A stretch of DNA of 64,000 bases from Paraphysomonas bandaiensis (Eukaryota; Chrysophyceae), in NCBI GenBank assembly GCA_965644295.1, contig CBFFRP010000277.1:62001-126000 (forward strand), read 5' to 3'. Made by a program: the position numbers and the translations under genes. This document shows positions 37,545-48,210 of this stretch, piece after piece (position 1 is the first letter of the stretch; each line of letters starts with the position of its first letter). The notes under the pieces were generated by a model. That model saw only the letters and a list, made by a program, of their open reading frames with translations, searched no databases and was not told the DNA's origin.

Positions 37545-37939
37545 CTAACACAGAAGCAGTAAGAACGATGAAGAGGTAAGGAGCATCTAACATACCTTTG
37601 ACAAAAAGTGTTGACTTTAGAGCAAACTTCCCAACTATGAAACGTTGAAAATAATGAATTGAGTGTGGATTCATTTTGCAACAGCTCACCGGCCGTTACA
37701 TCAACTGACATCAAATCTTGAATAGACAGCACTGTATAATCTGTATACGGTGCTGTATACTGGAGACAACAATATATTTCTTGAAATTTTTATGGTGTGA
37801 TATCATTGGTTGGAATTCTCCGTATCATTCTCGTTGTGTGAGTTGTCAGGGCCACAGGACATGTAGGCATATATATGTACGATCATATCTTTGCAACATT
37901 AATTAAGATATTTATATACTTACAAAGAGTTACTGTGTA
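37545..37939. promoter_or_regulatory. Tubulin / SPFH divergent promoter
   Basis: 395 bp between the two ATGs. At its centre (37746-37760) is TACGGTGCTGTATAC, a two-base-expanded form of the TACNGCNGTA motif. It lies about 201 nt from the tubulin ATG and about 180 from the plus-strand ATG. Confidence 0.4.
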
Positions 37940-39283
37940 ATGGGTATAGAGTTTCGTGGAAGCTATTACAAACGTGATGTATCATTGGGAAAGAGAACTG
38001 TGAAAGATGGAGAGGCTGTGGCTGTATGGAATCGTCTTGGCGTCCACAGGCAAGTGATTGGGCCGGCCCTAGTGAGGTTATTTTTCTCTACAATAAATTT
38101 TCTAGACAAGCGTATTGCTGGGCCCAACGAGTATTTAGTTGTAGTATCTGTTGATGGGAGTGTTCAACACCTCAGAGGACCAGTAACATTGTTTGAGAAT
38201 CCGGTCTTTCATCGCAGTGTTGCAGTAAAATCGGCTTATTCCCTTGTTTCTGCAGCACAGTATCTTGTAGTCAACAGAGAAGTGCGTGAATCAATGACAT
38301 CTAAAACAGGAGCGATCGTTGAGCGCGAAAGAATTGAGCGTGTATTAATTCAAGGTCCCAATCTGTATTTTCCTTCGGTTGGGGAAACTGTTGTAGACTT
38401 TGTATGGCACGGACACTCTTCTCAATCTGATTTCACTATATCTCCAGCAGTTGACAAGTTTTCAATTCTTGTTACGTCCTCCAGACAGTGGAAAGTGGAT
38501 GCTCCTTTCCGTGTCCCTACGTCCAGTAAGCTCCGAGGAACAGTTCAGTTGTCGTTCCGTTTTTGCATTGTAGATGTAAACAGAATGCTTGACAACTCCT
38601 CTGACGTAATTGGAGATCTATATGATGCTGTAACAGTTGACTTGGCTAATATTGGATCGCGAATGGGTACGCAGTCTGACAAGCGCGAAGGGCCAATTAC
38701 CACTGTAGACCCTTCGCTTTTCACTGATCTCGAGGTCTTTGTGAACGTTTTGTCGCGTGCTTCAGCAATTGGTGTACTTGTAGATGCAGTATCATACCGT
38801 GGGTTTGAAGCCAGCAAAGAATTAAAAGCTTACCTTACGGAAATGAGTGATGTTCAGTCTCGAATTACTCGTGACAGACTACTGGCTGAGCAAGAGGCAC
38901 AACGTATAGAGGCGGACTTGTCATCACGACGTGATAGGCTTGAACAGGAACAAAGCCTGCAGCAAGCTCAACTTGCTGCCCGCCGACAAAGTCTAGAAGC
39001 TGAGCAAGAGTATGCTGAAGCTGAGATGCGACACAAACTGGCTCAAGAGGAAGTTCGCTTGGAGGCCGAAATGGGAAGAATGCGTCAAACAAACGATGAA
39101 GCCCTGCGTGTTCTAGGAGGATTACAGACTCTGGGGGTAGACTTAACTACTTTGCTTTCAGCTCGTTCATCAAGTAGTGGTACTTCTCCAAGTCATGGAT
39201 TGTCATCAGTTGCCCGAGTGCCTGCAATTATGGAATTATTTGCTAGAGAAGCAGTTCCGAATAACATAGCGGACAAGTTGTAA
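37940..39283 (+). CDS. SPFH/band-7-like protein with coiled coil
   Basis: Single exon, 447 aa. Residues about 30-280 have a band-7-like pattern: EYLVVVSVDGSVQHLRGPVTLF, then ERERIERVLIQGPNLYFPSVGE, where the I-x-GP-x-x-x-x-x-P string is typical of stomatin/flotillin/vault-shoulder folds. Residues about 285-385 are a Glu/Gln/Arg-rich coiled coil (RLEQEQSLQQAQLAARRQSL). The C-terminus is short and Ser-rich. It has no obvious signal peptide or transmembrane segment. Band-7 proteins scaffold membranes as oligomers; the partner here is unknown. It could also be a lineage-specific protein that only resembles the fold. Confidence 0.5.
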   Translation: MGIEFRGSYYKRDVSLGKRTVKDGEAVAVWNRLGVHRQVIGPALVRLFFSTINFLDKRIAGPNEYLVVVSVDGSVQHLRGPVTLFENPVFHRSVAVKSAYSLVSAAQYLVVNREVRESMTSKTGAIVERERIERVLIQGPNLYFPSVGETVVDFVWHGHSSQSDFTISPAVDKFSILVTSSRQWKVDAPFRVPTSSKLRGTVQLSFRFCIVDVNRMLDNSSDVIGDLYDAVTVDLANIGSRMGTQSDKREGPITTVDPSLFTDLEVFVNVLSRASAIGVLVDAVSYRGFEASKELKAYLTEMSDVQSRITRDRLLAEQEAQRIEADLSSRRDRLEQEQSLQQAQLAARRQSLEAEQEYAEAEMRHKLAQEEVRLEAEMGRMRQTNDEALRVLGGLQTLGVDLTTLLSARSSSSGTSPSHGLSSVARVPAIMELFAREAVPNNIADKL

Positions 39284-39687
39284 ATACTATTTTTCAGTAG
39301 TAAGTTGTGATGCGTTATACCACAGTGTTCGAGAACGAAATATAGGTATTAGGAAACTTGTAAATTCAGTAATGTATAAACATTGTGGAGTTTTGACTAG
39401 GTGCACCTTTACTTCAATACAGATTAATATTAAACATAAATGCTAATGCAGCGATGTAACTCGGAAGTGTTTAGCAGTACTTATATACTTACACTGCTCT
39501 TTACGAATATTCACAAAGGTATATCGAAATATTTGTACTAAAAATATGAGCCACTCTTAAATAAATGACTATTAGAGCTAGAAAAAGGGTACTACCACAA
39601 ATGCGTTGTACGCACAGTCATTATCAAGTCAAATTTTACAGCATACAACTCTTTCTTATTTAAATAGCACTCAAGAAAACAATATAT
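39284..39687. other. Convergent intergenic
   Basis: AT-rich spacer between two tail-to-tail genes. No further feature seen. Confidence 0.4.
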
Positions 39688-40152
39688 TCACTGCACATGC
39701 TTCAAAAATCGCGGCCTTCGCCACACTGACCTGCCGCCACGCAGCCGTAATACTAGATGAAGCGTTGAGTCCTCATCAATATCATAATCCGATACAGATT
39801 TCATCGCCTCCAGTTGTTTTCCACCATATATCAACCTTTGCTGTCCAGGGGGAATTCCTATAAAAAATTACATCGCATGGTATAGTTGCATGTAAACATT
39901 ACCTTCTTTTTTCTCAATCTTCGATTTTAGACTATCTATTGACTCATCGGGTTCTACCTCTACTGTGACCGTACTCCCACTCAATGTTTTGACAAACACT
40001 TGCATCCCACCTCGAATAGAAAGTGCTCTGTTCATATGTAAGCCATGAATCACAGGAATCATGCCCATGTGTCCATTGGAAAGAGAACACACCATATGTG
40101 TTAACTGCAGGAAGAAAACAAGGAATATGTTGAAACTATACATACAGCGCAT
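39688..40152 (-). CDS. Ubiquitin-like protein with secretory leader (possible plastid-type ubiquitin)
   Basis: Two exons, 40152-39903 and 39857-39688, 45-nt intron; 139 aa. Residues 1-49 are a leader: a hydrophobic signal-peptide core ([11 protein letters not shown]), then a segment ending SIRGG. Residues 50-125 are a full ubiquitin-like domain ending LRLRGG, followed by a 14-residue basic tail ([14 protein letters not shown]). In ubiquitin numbering Leu8, Ile44, Val70 and Lys6, 27, 29, 33, 48 are kept. Lys11 is Ser and Lys63 is Glu. A secreted ubiquitin makes little sense except in the periplastid compartment of red-algal secondary plastids, where PUBL/sUbq works with the SELMA import machinery. 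No Phe follows the signal peptide, consistent with retention outside the stroma. Divergent neighbour at 40665. Confidence 0.75.
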
Positions 40153-40349
40153 GATGGTGTCTGAATAAAATAGTAATGTAGCCTCTTCTTTAAATTATAT
40201 CTCGTCTATTATTCTTCTAGCTTCACTTAACCTATGCACACAGTTAACCTGAATCCCACCTCATATATATATAATAATGCCAGTGGCACTGTTTAATAAT
40301 GATTCTTAGTGCAGGTGTGTGTGTGGGTATGGTGGGACTATATGTACAG

Positions 40350-40479
40350 TACTGCTGTATACTTCTCCTCTACTGCTGTACACTACAGAGCAGACAGTGG
40401 AAAGTGTTCTTTCCGTTAACGGGTATTCAGTAGCCTGTATTTTAGAACAAGTACGTAAATATGATGATCTACAGCAGTA
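40350..40479. promoter_or_regulatory. Three TACNGCNGTA motifs in divergent promoter
   Basis: TACTGCTGTA at 40350-40359 and 40371-40380, and TACAGCAGTA at 40470-40479. The first is 197 nt from the ubiquitin-like gene's ATG (40152). The last is 185 nt before the EEP gene's ATG (40665). This fits one site per direction at a fixed distance. Confidence 0.5.
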
Positions 40480-40664
40480 TGTTGGATATATGCGTATGGT
40501 CATATGGTACATAGATACGTAGAGCAGTACAGGGATATGACAGAACAGAGCAGAAGAGTCCTCTGGAGCCCTACACACTCGAACCGAACACCATGCCGCA
40601 CATCCACCTCACACACACAAAGATAATACATTCCCCTTAACAGGGCGGTGACGCCTACACTCTA

Positions 40665-42107
40665 ATGTTCCGTGTAGTGAGTTATAACATATTCGCCCGC
40701 AGTCTGGGATCGAACTGTATCCCATGGGCTATAAGCGTATCGGGTGAGTGGAGGGAACGAGTGGAGTCGAGAGTCATGCAAACATGGAACGATTGGGTTA
40801 AAACGACTCTCAGCCCGGAATATAAGGCACACTTTCATAAGAATTATTGCAGCGGCAGTAAAGATGCGATGAGACTTCTGTGGAGCAAAAGTATCACATC
40901 GCCGGATGATATTCCACATCAGCTGACAGGCGTGTCGTTTGTTGCTCCCAATAGTGTCGAATATAAAAAGTTGAATAAATCGACCGGAGGGTATGACAAT
41001 GTGATTGCCACGACTCTTCATGGTATGCTCACTAAGCATATCCCCGACATAAGCAATGATCTGTACCAGCACATCATTGATAAGGATCAGTACTTCCGAT
41101 GGGAAACACGTGGTCCCAAAATATTTAGCGTAGTCACCTCCTATGACGAGGATATGAATTGCGCACCAGATATTGTTGCACTGTCTGAGTACGACGTGCA
41201 TGACGCCCCAGCCACTGTGTATACCCCGGGTCATAAAGAGGAACGATTTCCTGAGGCGATGGCACGGGCAGGATACGCTGGCGGACTCTTTAGTGCCCCT
41301 AAAATTAGTGACTGCAATGGAATTGGCGTGTTTTGGCGACGCGATGTGTTTTCGCTTGCTGGGGATTGTTCACGGAATGAGGAAAATATAGTTTTGCTGC
41401 CCGGAGATCGTCGTGCGGGAGCGATAAATGTAGACCTACACGAGCATTGGCATCGCCTGTATGCTGGTCAGTGTTCGGGAAAGTTAGAGGAGATGCCTGA
41501 GCAGGACCGTCGAAACGCAGGTGCTGTGCGACTTGTACACAATCCGTCGGGGCGGGAAGTGCTAGTCGTATTTGCTCACCTGATGACGGAGAGCCGCGAC
41601 TGTGCCGCGACCAATGAGTATGTAGGTGAGGTTCGTGCTGGAGAACTTCACAATATCAGTAAATTAGTTGCGGAGCATCTTACAGAGTATCCTCATACAC
41701 GCGCTGCCTTGCTTGTTGGGGACTTCAACATTGATGTGAGAGAACGGGAGATGCTCTGTGGGCGTCTCCGCTCGCATCTCACACAAAAGAGTATGACTGT
41801 ATCTACTGGGTTTGATGACTCTTATGATCCGTTAAATCCTTCCATCGTATATGCTGGTAAGGAACGGGTGCTGCGCCTACAGGAAGCCTTCACTTCGTTA
41901 CACCAGTGGGGGGCTGGTATTGGATATGATAAGTACTGTACCTCCTTTACTTCCAATCGGTGCAAGTGGATAGATATGATATGGCACACACCAGACACCC
42001 TGAGAGTCGAGAAACTCAGCGATATGCGGTGTCCTGAAAGTTTCATTCCTAACCAACAGCATGGGAGTGACCATCTCCCACTCTCTGCGGTATTTCGATT
42101 CCTCTGA
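40665..42107 (+). CDS. Endonuclease/exonuclease/phosphatase-family protein
   Basis: Single exon, 480 aa. All EEP signature blocks are present: SYNIF (Asn8), the metal-binding Glu in VALSEYD (about residue 174), VGDFN (about 351) and SDHLPL (about 468). The family cleaves phosphodiester or phosphate esters and includes CCR4/nocturnin deadenylases, APE1, inositol 5-phosphatases and sphingomyelinases. A long insert of about 100 residues between the first Asn and the Glu, and HLMTESRDCAATNEYVGEVRAGEL before the GDFN block, are closest in style to CCR4/Angel-type proteins. Substrate cannot be decided. The start (MFRVVSYNIF) leaves no room for a targeting peptide, so a cytosolic or nuclear location is likely. 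Confidence 0.85.
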   Translation: MFRVVSYNIFARSLGSNCIPWAISVSGEWRERVESRVMQTWNDWVKTTLSPEYKAHFHKNYCSGSKDAMRLLWSKSITSPDDIPHQLTGVSFVAPNSVEYKKLNKSTGGYDNVIATTLHGMLTKHIPDISNDLYQHIIDKDQYFRWETRGPKIFSVVTSYDEDMNCAPDIVALSEYDVHDAPATVYTPGHKEERFPEAMARAGYAGGLFSAPKISDCNGIGVFWRRDVFSLAGDCSRNEENIVLLPGDRRAGAINVDLHEHWHRLYAGQCSGKLEEMPEQDRRNAGAVRLVHNPSGREVLVVFAHLMTESRDCAATNEYVGEVRAGELHNISKLVAEHLTEYPHTRAALLVGDFNIDVREREMLCGRLRSHLTQKSMTVSTGFDDSYDPLNPSIVYAGKERVLRLQEAFTSLHQWGAGIGYDKYCTSFTSNRCKWIDMIWHTPDTLRVEKLSDMRCPESFIPNQQHGSDHLPLSAVFRFL

Positions 42108-42592
42108 AACCCCTCATTAGAATCAGAGTGTGGGAGTGGTCGAGAATGGAGGCATTTCCGATTGAAGTCAATCAGTTGCGTCGCAAAAAGGCACAGTTGG
42201 TAATTTCTATCTACATTCAAGAAATGTTAGGTAGTGACCGATGTATATTGTAGTAATGGCCAGAACATACTTTTGGAGTTTTTCCTTTTCTCTATATGTT
42301 ATATTAATGCAAGATGTAAATTTGTATTTACCTTAATCTTGAAAGGCAAGCAATGTGCCATAAGATATTTACAATAAATCAAATATCATTTTGAATGACA
42401 TATCAAATAGTTGGAATATTCTATAACATGATATTCTACCGTACTTTTATTGTAACTACGTAACTACTGTACTAATTGACTGCAACCTATAACGCACGAT
42501 TACTTTACCTATTGAATTGGAATAAACAATTGAGTTATTGATATTGGGACAAAATATATCTCATTATATAGTGTCTATTGTCTATCAGAAAC
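42108..42592. other. Intergenic, no gene seen
   Basis: AT-rich 3' flank of the EEP gene, leading into the foldback element. Nothing further seen. Confidence 0.4.
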
Positions 42593-42695
42593 ATCCTCAG
42601 TGCTCAACCCGGAACGGTAGCATCATGTGCTAGCAATAAACAGTTTCTTGATATATTTTATAAAATAAACAATATATTTTATTGCTAGCACATGA

Positions 42696-43015
42696 TGTTG
42701 AGTTTTGCTGTTTGTGAGCAATTAAAAGCTGTAGTTTCCAAGATATTAGAATTATATCCGTTACTCAAAGAATACAGTAGTAGCTAGCTGTAGTATGAGA
42801 ACCAATAATATGATAGCCATTGTAGTGATAAAACTGAAATATACTGACTGTACAAGATAGTGACGATGTAAGATCGTACTAGAAATGGTTGGTGTAGTAG
42901 AGATAGAAAGAGTTGGTGAACGTCAATGAATGAAGTATGGTATCTCTCATAATTAAATAATATTCCATATAAGTGTTAACGAAGGTCTTATTACTAAAAA
43001 TGTCTATTTCTAACA
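42696..43015 (+). repeat. Copia 5' LTR
   Basis: 320 bp, begins TGTTGAG and ends CTAACA. It looks identical along its length to the 3' LTR. The 5-bp target duplication CATGA lies immediately left (42691-42695). The sequence just inside, TGGTAGCAGACAG, resembles the usual initiator-Met-tRNA primer-binding site of copia elements. Confidence 0.93.
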
Positions 43016-46000
43016 TGGTAGCAGACAGTAGTTCGGAGTGGAAACTTCTTCCTAAATTTGATCAGTTCGGTGTAGTGAATTGGTCAAAGAATCTGAAAGT
43101 GTGGTTGATGAGGAAGAACAGGAACCATCTGGGTCTAGAGGACCGTCCAGTAAGACCAGCAAATAATGCGCCAGTGACAGTCCGAAATAAGTACAAGGAG
43201 GATCTGGACAAGTGGCTGGAGAGGAAAGACACGTGCATCAGTTCGATATTTGAAGCTGTTCAACCAGTCGCTGAAGCCCTTGAGATCGTGGATCAGTACT
43301 TCCGGGAAAAGGATATGCTCCCGCAGGACCATCCTGATAAAGAGCAGTTAGCGAGTGAACTCATCTCTAGGTTAATTGTTCGGTTTCGAGGGGAAATCCA
43401 ATATGAATTAGTTGAATTGAATAAGAAGTTTGCAGGATTCAAAATTCTACCGGGGGAACTCGTGTGCGCAGCAATCGATCGACTAAACGGCATCTGTCAA
43501 AAAATGTCCGAGTTGGGGGAACCACCCACTGACATCGCTAAAAAAACGAAGTTACAGACTGCCCTCGAAACACGAAGCGATTTGGAGCAACTGTACACCA
43601 ATCTCTACCTACAAGGTGACATAACCTTTATTGATATGATCACCATATGCAGGAGATACGATCAGGCAAAAGGTGTCCCGAAAGAAGGCACCGACGAAGT
43701 AAACATGAATTCCACTGCTGATGAAAATGAGGTATGCAGCTATCCCAAATGTGGCAAACGGGGCCACTCACAGAAATCGTGCTGGAAGAAGAAGAGAGAT
43801 CTTAAGATTGCGAAATTAAGAAGGCAGGGAAAGAGTCGAGTCGCTAGGAATCGTTCTGAGAGTCGCAGAGACAACAACGAGAAGAAAAAATCAGATGGCT
43901 GTTATGTATGTGGAGACACCAGACATCGTGCGTATAAGTGCAAATTTCGTGCTCAAGTACGTAGTGACTCTGCCCAAGGAGACAAAAACCGGCCATTTTT
44001 GGACGAAAAGCCTGCAAAACGCACAGATTGGAATCGTTTTTTGCGGAGAGAGGAGCAAGAGGAAGATTCGGACTCTGTGAATATGATTATGTATGAGGAA
44101 CCGCATGATGATTCATGTGTCTCTGAAGAGGTGCTACACACTTCCGATGAACCCGTGTATTTAGACAGCTGTGCCTCTAATAAACTGTTCATTGTTAAGG
44201 ACAGAAATTTCCTTCATACGGTCAAGAAGGAGGATGGAGAGATACAGACAACCAGAGCTGGATCCAGTTTACACTATGAGGAAACTGGAGGCTTTGGTGA
44301 TTGGACTGATATCAAGATCTGCCCTGGATCAGTCAAGAATATCTGCTCTGGAGGAATACTCCGTTCTCACGGGTATGGATTGCAGTTGTTGAACAACCCC
44401 ACTGTTGTGCGACTTGATACTGGGGAGACTGTATTGGAGGCAACCTACTCAAGCAACGGAATGCCTTATGTAAACTTACAGGAAATACTTGATCTTCCAA
44501 ATTTGACAATGCTGGAGGAAGTATATTTGTCCGACAAGGTGCATGAAGATCCGTTAGAGATGTTACACAAGCGCTGTGGACACGTCAGCAAACATAAGCT
44601 GATTGAAGCGTTTAAACACAGACTTTTTACCGGGAGCGGATTAACCCGACGACATCTCAGCAAGAAGAGTTTACGAAAAATGAAAGGTATTTGTAAAGCT
44701 TGCGCAAAATCAAAGATGACAAGGAAATCATTCACCGCAAAGAGAGATGACGAACTGCAAGCTACAGAGTTCCTTGAGAAGGTTTCTGTGGACATTGCTG
44801 TATATTTCAATTGCCCATCCAGACAAGGATATAAATATGTTCTGACATTATCAGATATAGCCACCAAGGAGTTTTGGGAATATCCGTTGGAGACACGGTC
44901 TGCGAATGAGGTGTTGAGTTGCGTGAAGGACTGGGTTGAGCGTAAACTCCCTACATATCCCGGTTCACACCGGTTGATACAGTACCATTCGGATGGGGGG
45001 GCTGAGTTGATCGACAAGTCCATTCAGCAATACTTAATGAGCAAGTTTGGAACTAGCATCACTTGGAGCTCCACAGACAGCCCTGAGATGAATGGTGTAT
45101 CTGAGCGTAGGAATCGAACATTGGGAGAAATGACTCTGGCTCTGTTAATGGACTCAGGATTACCCGTAATTTTTTGGTGGGATGCTTATGTATATGCATG
45201 CATGATCGTTCGACGAATGCCTACACGTACATATCGAGGTTGGATGTCTCCAATGGAGTGCGTCCCAGGAGGTTCAGTCCCTGACTTATCGAGATTTCGA
45301 CGCTGGGGGTGCAAGGCTTATGTGCTTATTCCCAAAGGTGATCGTCGAAAGGACTGGCAGGAGAAGTCGCAGACTGGGTATTTCATAGGTCTATCCAATA
45401 CGAAAAAGGGATCCCGTGTGTGGCTTGGTGACAAAGAAGTCGTATCAGTACATGTTCTGTATGATGAAAGTATACCTCCAAGAGATAAGGAGTACTATGC
45501 AGAGCTTGAAGAGGCCTTAGTCAAAACTGACCCATTAGATCGATCAGTTGAAGAGTTTAAACATCTGATTGGTTCGTATCATGTGGACGACGGGTTTCTC
45601 TTCAAGACTACGAGAGTTGTGGTGCGAAAAGGACTAATTGTGGCGTTTAGGGCGCTAGTAACTGCTGGGAAAGAGCAGATAGAAGAAAAAGTCCCTATTC
45701 ACGTACGTGACATTGCCGAGTTGACTGGTGACTATAACCGCAGGCTGTACTCAAAACCTGGTTCTTGTGACGACAAGAGAGGTGGATCGTCATCTACGCC
45801 GGCTTCGGGTGACACGCCCAATAAGTCTACGGCGGATGAGATTCCAGGGAAGAGAATGTCCCTTCGTACTTTGCCGGAGAGTAGTGCGGGTGCTGTACCG
45901 AGTGGGGTCAGCGCGAATCGTGTCTTTGAGAATGTACCTTCTTGTGTGCCAAGTGAGAATAGTGGTACTGTACATGCTGAGTCAAGGGAGACCAGTGGTA

Positions 46001-47763
46001 AACGTACGCGAACTCGAAGGGTGTTGACTAATGTGTCCACCCTGGGTGAGGTAAACCTTCTCCATGACGAGGAGATTGTTAACTTGTGTGATGAGAGTGA
46101 TTGCGCACTTATGTCTAACTCGTCTACTTATAGAGAGCCTGAGACGTATGAAGAGTCATTGACATGTCCTGAAGCTTCAAATTGGAAGGAAGCTAGACGA
46201 TTAGAACGGAATGCATTATTCAAGCGGGAAGTGTTTAATGTCGTTGAGACGCCACCTGGTGTTAGACCTCTAAAGTCCAGATATGTGTTCAAACGAAAAT
46301 ACAATAAAGATGGATCAATAAAAAAGCATAAAGCTCGTCTGGTCGCTCTGGGATATGGTCAAAGGACAGGTATAGACGTCGAAAATACATTTGCTCCTGT
46401 GGTGAAATCGATTACGGTTAGACTAATCATTGCCCTTGCTTTCATGTTTAGTATGCACATCCATCAACTTGACGTGTCGAATGCATTCTGTTATGCTAAA
46501 ATCGAAGGAGACGTGTACATGGACCCTCCTCCCGATTTTCAGTTGCCACCAGGACACTGTTTCAAACTATATCGCTCACTATATGGCCTTCGGAGTTCTC
46601 CACGTTCATGGTGGAAGACCATACATGGATTTATAAAGTCTTTGGGATTCAAACCCTGCATTTTAGAACCATGTCTATATCATATGATGTACAAAGGTCA
46701 TCGTGTGTACTTAACCATATACGTTGATGATATAGTAATTGCTTGTGCGGATCTGACTATTTTGACAGAAATCAAGAAACGGTTTTGTGAAAGATTTGAC
46801 ATGTCAGACATGGGAGAATTAGAGCATTTTCTCAACGTTCGAGTTACAAGGACCAAGAATTATATTCAACTTGACCAATCGACATACGCTGAAAAAATTC
46901 TCACCAAATATGCAGCATTCCTTGGACCTTCAAACAAAGTTCGCAAATCCCCACTACCTGTAGATGCCATGGACAGGATTAATTGCACTGATAGTGAGAA
47001 CTCATCTCAGGAGGAAGAGGGAGTCGACAATTATCCCTATCGTAGCTTACTAGGTGCCATGCTATATCTATCAATGAATACGCGTCCAGATATTGCGTAT
47101 GCTGTTGGCCTATTGTCGCGATATGCTTCGAAACCTACAAAGGCTACATGCAAGTTGATGACTTATTTGTTACAATACATCAGGGGTACTGTGCGGAAAG
47201 GTATTCGGTTCAGTGGTAAGAGCTTTGACATGCATATTTTCACAGATGCTGACTGGGCAGGCGATACTGTGTCACGAAGGTCGACAACTGGATACATTGT
47301 GTTTGCAGCAGGTGGACCACTCACCTGGCAATCAATCTTACAAGTTACTGTGTCTACGTCTTCAATGCAGAGTGAGTACCAAGCTATGTACGCTGGCATG
47401 CAAGAACTGGTGTGGCTTCGGGGGGTGTTGGCCGAATTGGGACTTCGACTGTACGAACCCACTCCATTCTTTCTAGATAGCCAGAGTGCTCGTGATCTAG
47501 CATTAAATCCAGTGTTCCACAAAAGATCAAAACACATTGAAATCAAATACCACTGGGTGCGTGAACATGTAGATCCAGAAGGACGTTTTAACACTGCGAT
47601 ATTGTATCACGTTGGAACTGATAACCAGACTGCAGACATATTTACGAAATCTTTGTGTGGCGTTATATACGAGAAGCATAGAAAGAGATGTCTAGGAGAA
47701 GATCAGAAGTCATCTGTGGATGTCATTAGAGAGAATTCATACAAACGAAACAGAGGCTCATAA
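43015..47763 (+). CDS. Intact Ty1/copia gag-pol polyprotein
   Basis: One uninterrupted frame, 1582 aa from the ATG at 43015 (an in-frame ATG at 43000 inside the LTR is the alternative). Domains: gag; two zinc knuckles near residues 241-260 (with C-x4-C spacing) and 295-310 (CYVCGDTRHRAYKC); protease with active-site LDSCAS near 384; integrase HHCC near 519-567 and catalytic D, D, E near 592, 659 and 697; reverse transcriptase with YVDD near 1237; RNase H with FTDADWAG near 1411. The order protease-integrase-RT-RNase H is Pseudoviridae/copia. The usual protease DSGAS/DTGAS reads DSCAS here. The element appears competent and young. Confidence 0.95.
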   Translation: MVADSSSEWKLLPKFDQFGVVNWSKNLKVWLMRKNRNHLGLEDRPVRPANNAPVTVRNKYKEDLDKWLERKDTCISSIFEAVQPVAEALEIVDQYFREKDMLPQDHPDKEQLASELISRLIVRFRGEIQYELVELNKKFAGFKILPGELVCAAIDRLNGICQKMSELGEPPTDIAKKTKLQTALETRSDLEQLYTNLYLQGDITFIDMITICRRYDQAKGVPKEGTDEVNMNSTADENEVCSYPKCGKRGHSQKSCWKKKRDLKIAKLRRQGKSRVARNRSESRRDNNEKKKSDGCYVCGDTRHRAYKCKFRAQVRSDSAQGDKNRPFLDEKPAKRTDWNRFLRREEQEEDSDSVNMIMYEEPHDDSCVSEEVLHTSDEPVYLDSCASNKLFIVKDRNFLHTVKKEDGEIQTTRAGSSLHYEETGGFGDWTDIKICPGSVKNICSGGILRSHGYGLQLLNNPTVVRLDTGETVLEATYSSNGMPYVNLQEILDLPNLTMLEEVYLSDKVHEDPLEMLHKRCGHVSKHKLIEAFKHRLFTGSGLTRRHLSKKSLRKMKGICKACAKSKMTRKSFTAKRDDELQATEFLEKVSVDIAVYFNCPSRQGYKYVLTLSDIATKEFWEYPLETRSANEVLSCVKDWVERKLPTYPGSHRLIQYHSDGGAELIDKSIQQYLMSKFGTSITWSSTDSPEMNGVSERRNRTLGEMTLALLMDSGLPVIFWWDAYVYACMIVRRMPTRTYRGWMSPMECVPGGSVPDLSRFRRWGCKAYVLIPKGDRRKDWQEKSQTGYFIGLSNTKKGSRVWLGDKEVVSVHVLYDESIPPRDKEYYAELEEALVKTDPLDRSVEEFKHLIGSYHVDDGFLFKTTRVVVRKGLIVAFRALVTAGKEQIEEKVPIHVRDIAELTGDYNRRLYSKPGSCDDKRGGSSSTPASGDTPNKSTADEIPGKRMSLRTLPESSAGAVPSGVSANRVFENVPSCVPSENSGTVHAESRETSGKRTRTRRVLTNVSTLGEVNLLHDEEIVNLCDESDCALMSNSSTYREPETYEESLTCPEASNWKEARRLERNALFKREVFNVVETPPGVRPLKSRYVFKRKYNKDGSIKKHKARLVALGYGQRTGIDVENTFAPVVKSITVRLIIALAFMFSMHIHQLDVSNAFCYAKIEGDVYMDPPPDFQLPPGHCFKLYRSLYGLRSSPRSWWKTIHGFIKSLGFKPCILEPCLYHMMYKGHRVYLTIYVDDIVIACADLTILTEIKKRFCERFDMSDMGELEHFLNVRVTRTKNYIQLDQSTYAEKILTKYAAFLGPSNKVRKSPLPVDAMDRINCTDSENSSQEEEGVDNYPYRSLLGAMLYLSMNTRPDIAYAVGLLSRYASKPTKATCKLMTYLLQYIRGTVRKGIRFSGKSFDMHIFTDADWAGDTVSRRSTTGYIVFAAGGPLTWQSILQVTVSTSSMQSEYQAMYAGMQELVWLRGVLAELGLRLYEPTPFFLDSQSARDLALNPVFHKRSKHIEIKYHWVREHVDPEGRFNTAILYHVGTDNQTADIFTKSLCGVIYEKHRKRCLGEDQKSSVDVIRENSYKRNRGS

Positions 47764-47890
47764 ACGTGTTGTCTACGGAGAGGCTAGCTGAAACGTCGGA
47801 GCCATACGTCCACCGGTTTGTCCTATACGGTTTTGGTGGTTGCGTATCCGTCAGTTATGCCATGTGTTACAGCTTTGAATTGAGAGGGAG

Positions 47891-48210
47891 TGTTGAGTTT
47901 TGCTGTTTGTGAGCAATTAAAAGCTGTAGTTTCCAAGATATTAGAATTATATCCGTTACTCAAAGAATACAGTAGTAGCTAGCTGTAGTATGAGAACCAA
48001 TAATATGATAGCCATTGTAGTGATAAAACTGAAATATACTGACTGTACAAGATAGTGACGATGTAAGATCGTACTAGAAATGGTTGGTGTAGTAGAGATA
48101 GAAAGAGTTGGTGAACGTCAATGAATGAAGTATGGTATCTCTCATAATTAAATAATATTCCATATAAGTGTTAACGAAGGTCTTATTACTAAAAATGTCT
48201 ATTTCTAACA
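47891..48210 (+). repeat. Copia 3' LTR
   Basis: 320 bp, same sequence as the 5' LTR by eye. A purine-rich tract (TTGAGAGGGAG) precedes it as the plus-strand primer. CATGA follows at 48211-48215 as the second target duplication. Confidence 0.93.

Noticed and set aside
41173-42220. Frames on both strands within the EEP gene
   Set aside because: Shadows of a single-exon gene with all catalytic motifs in the chosen frame.
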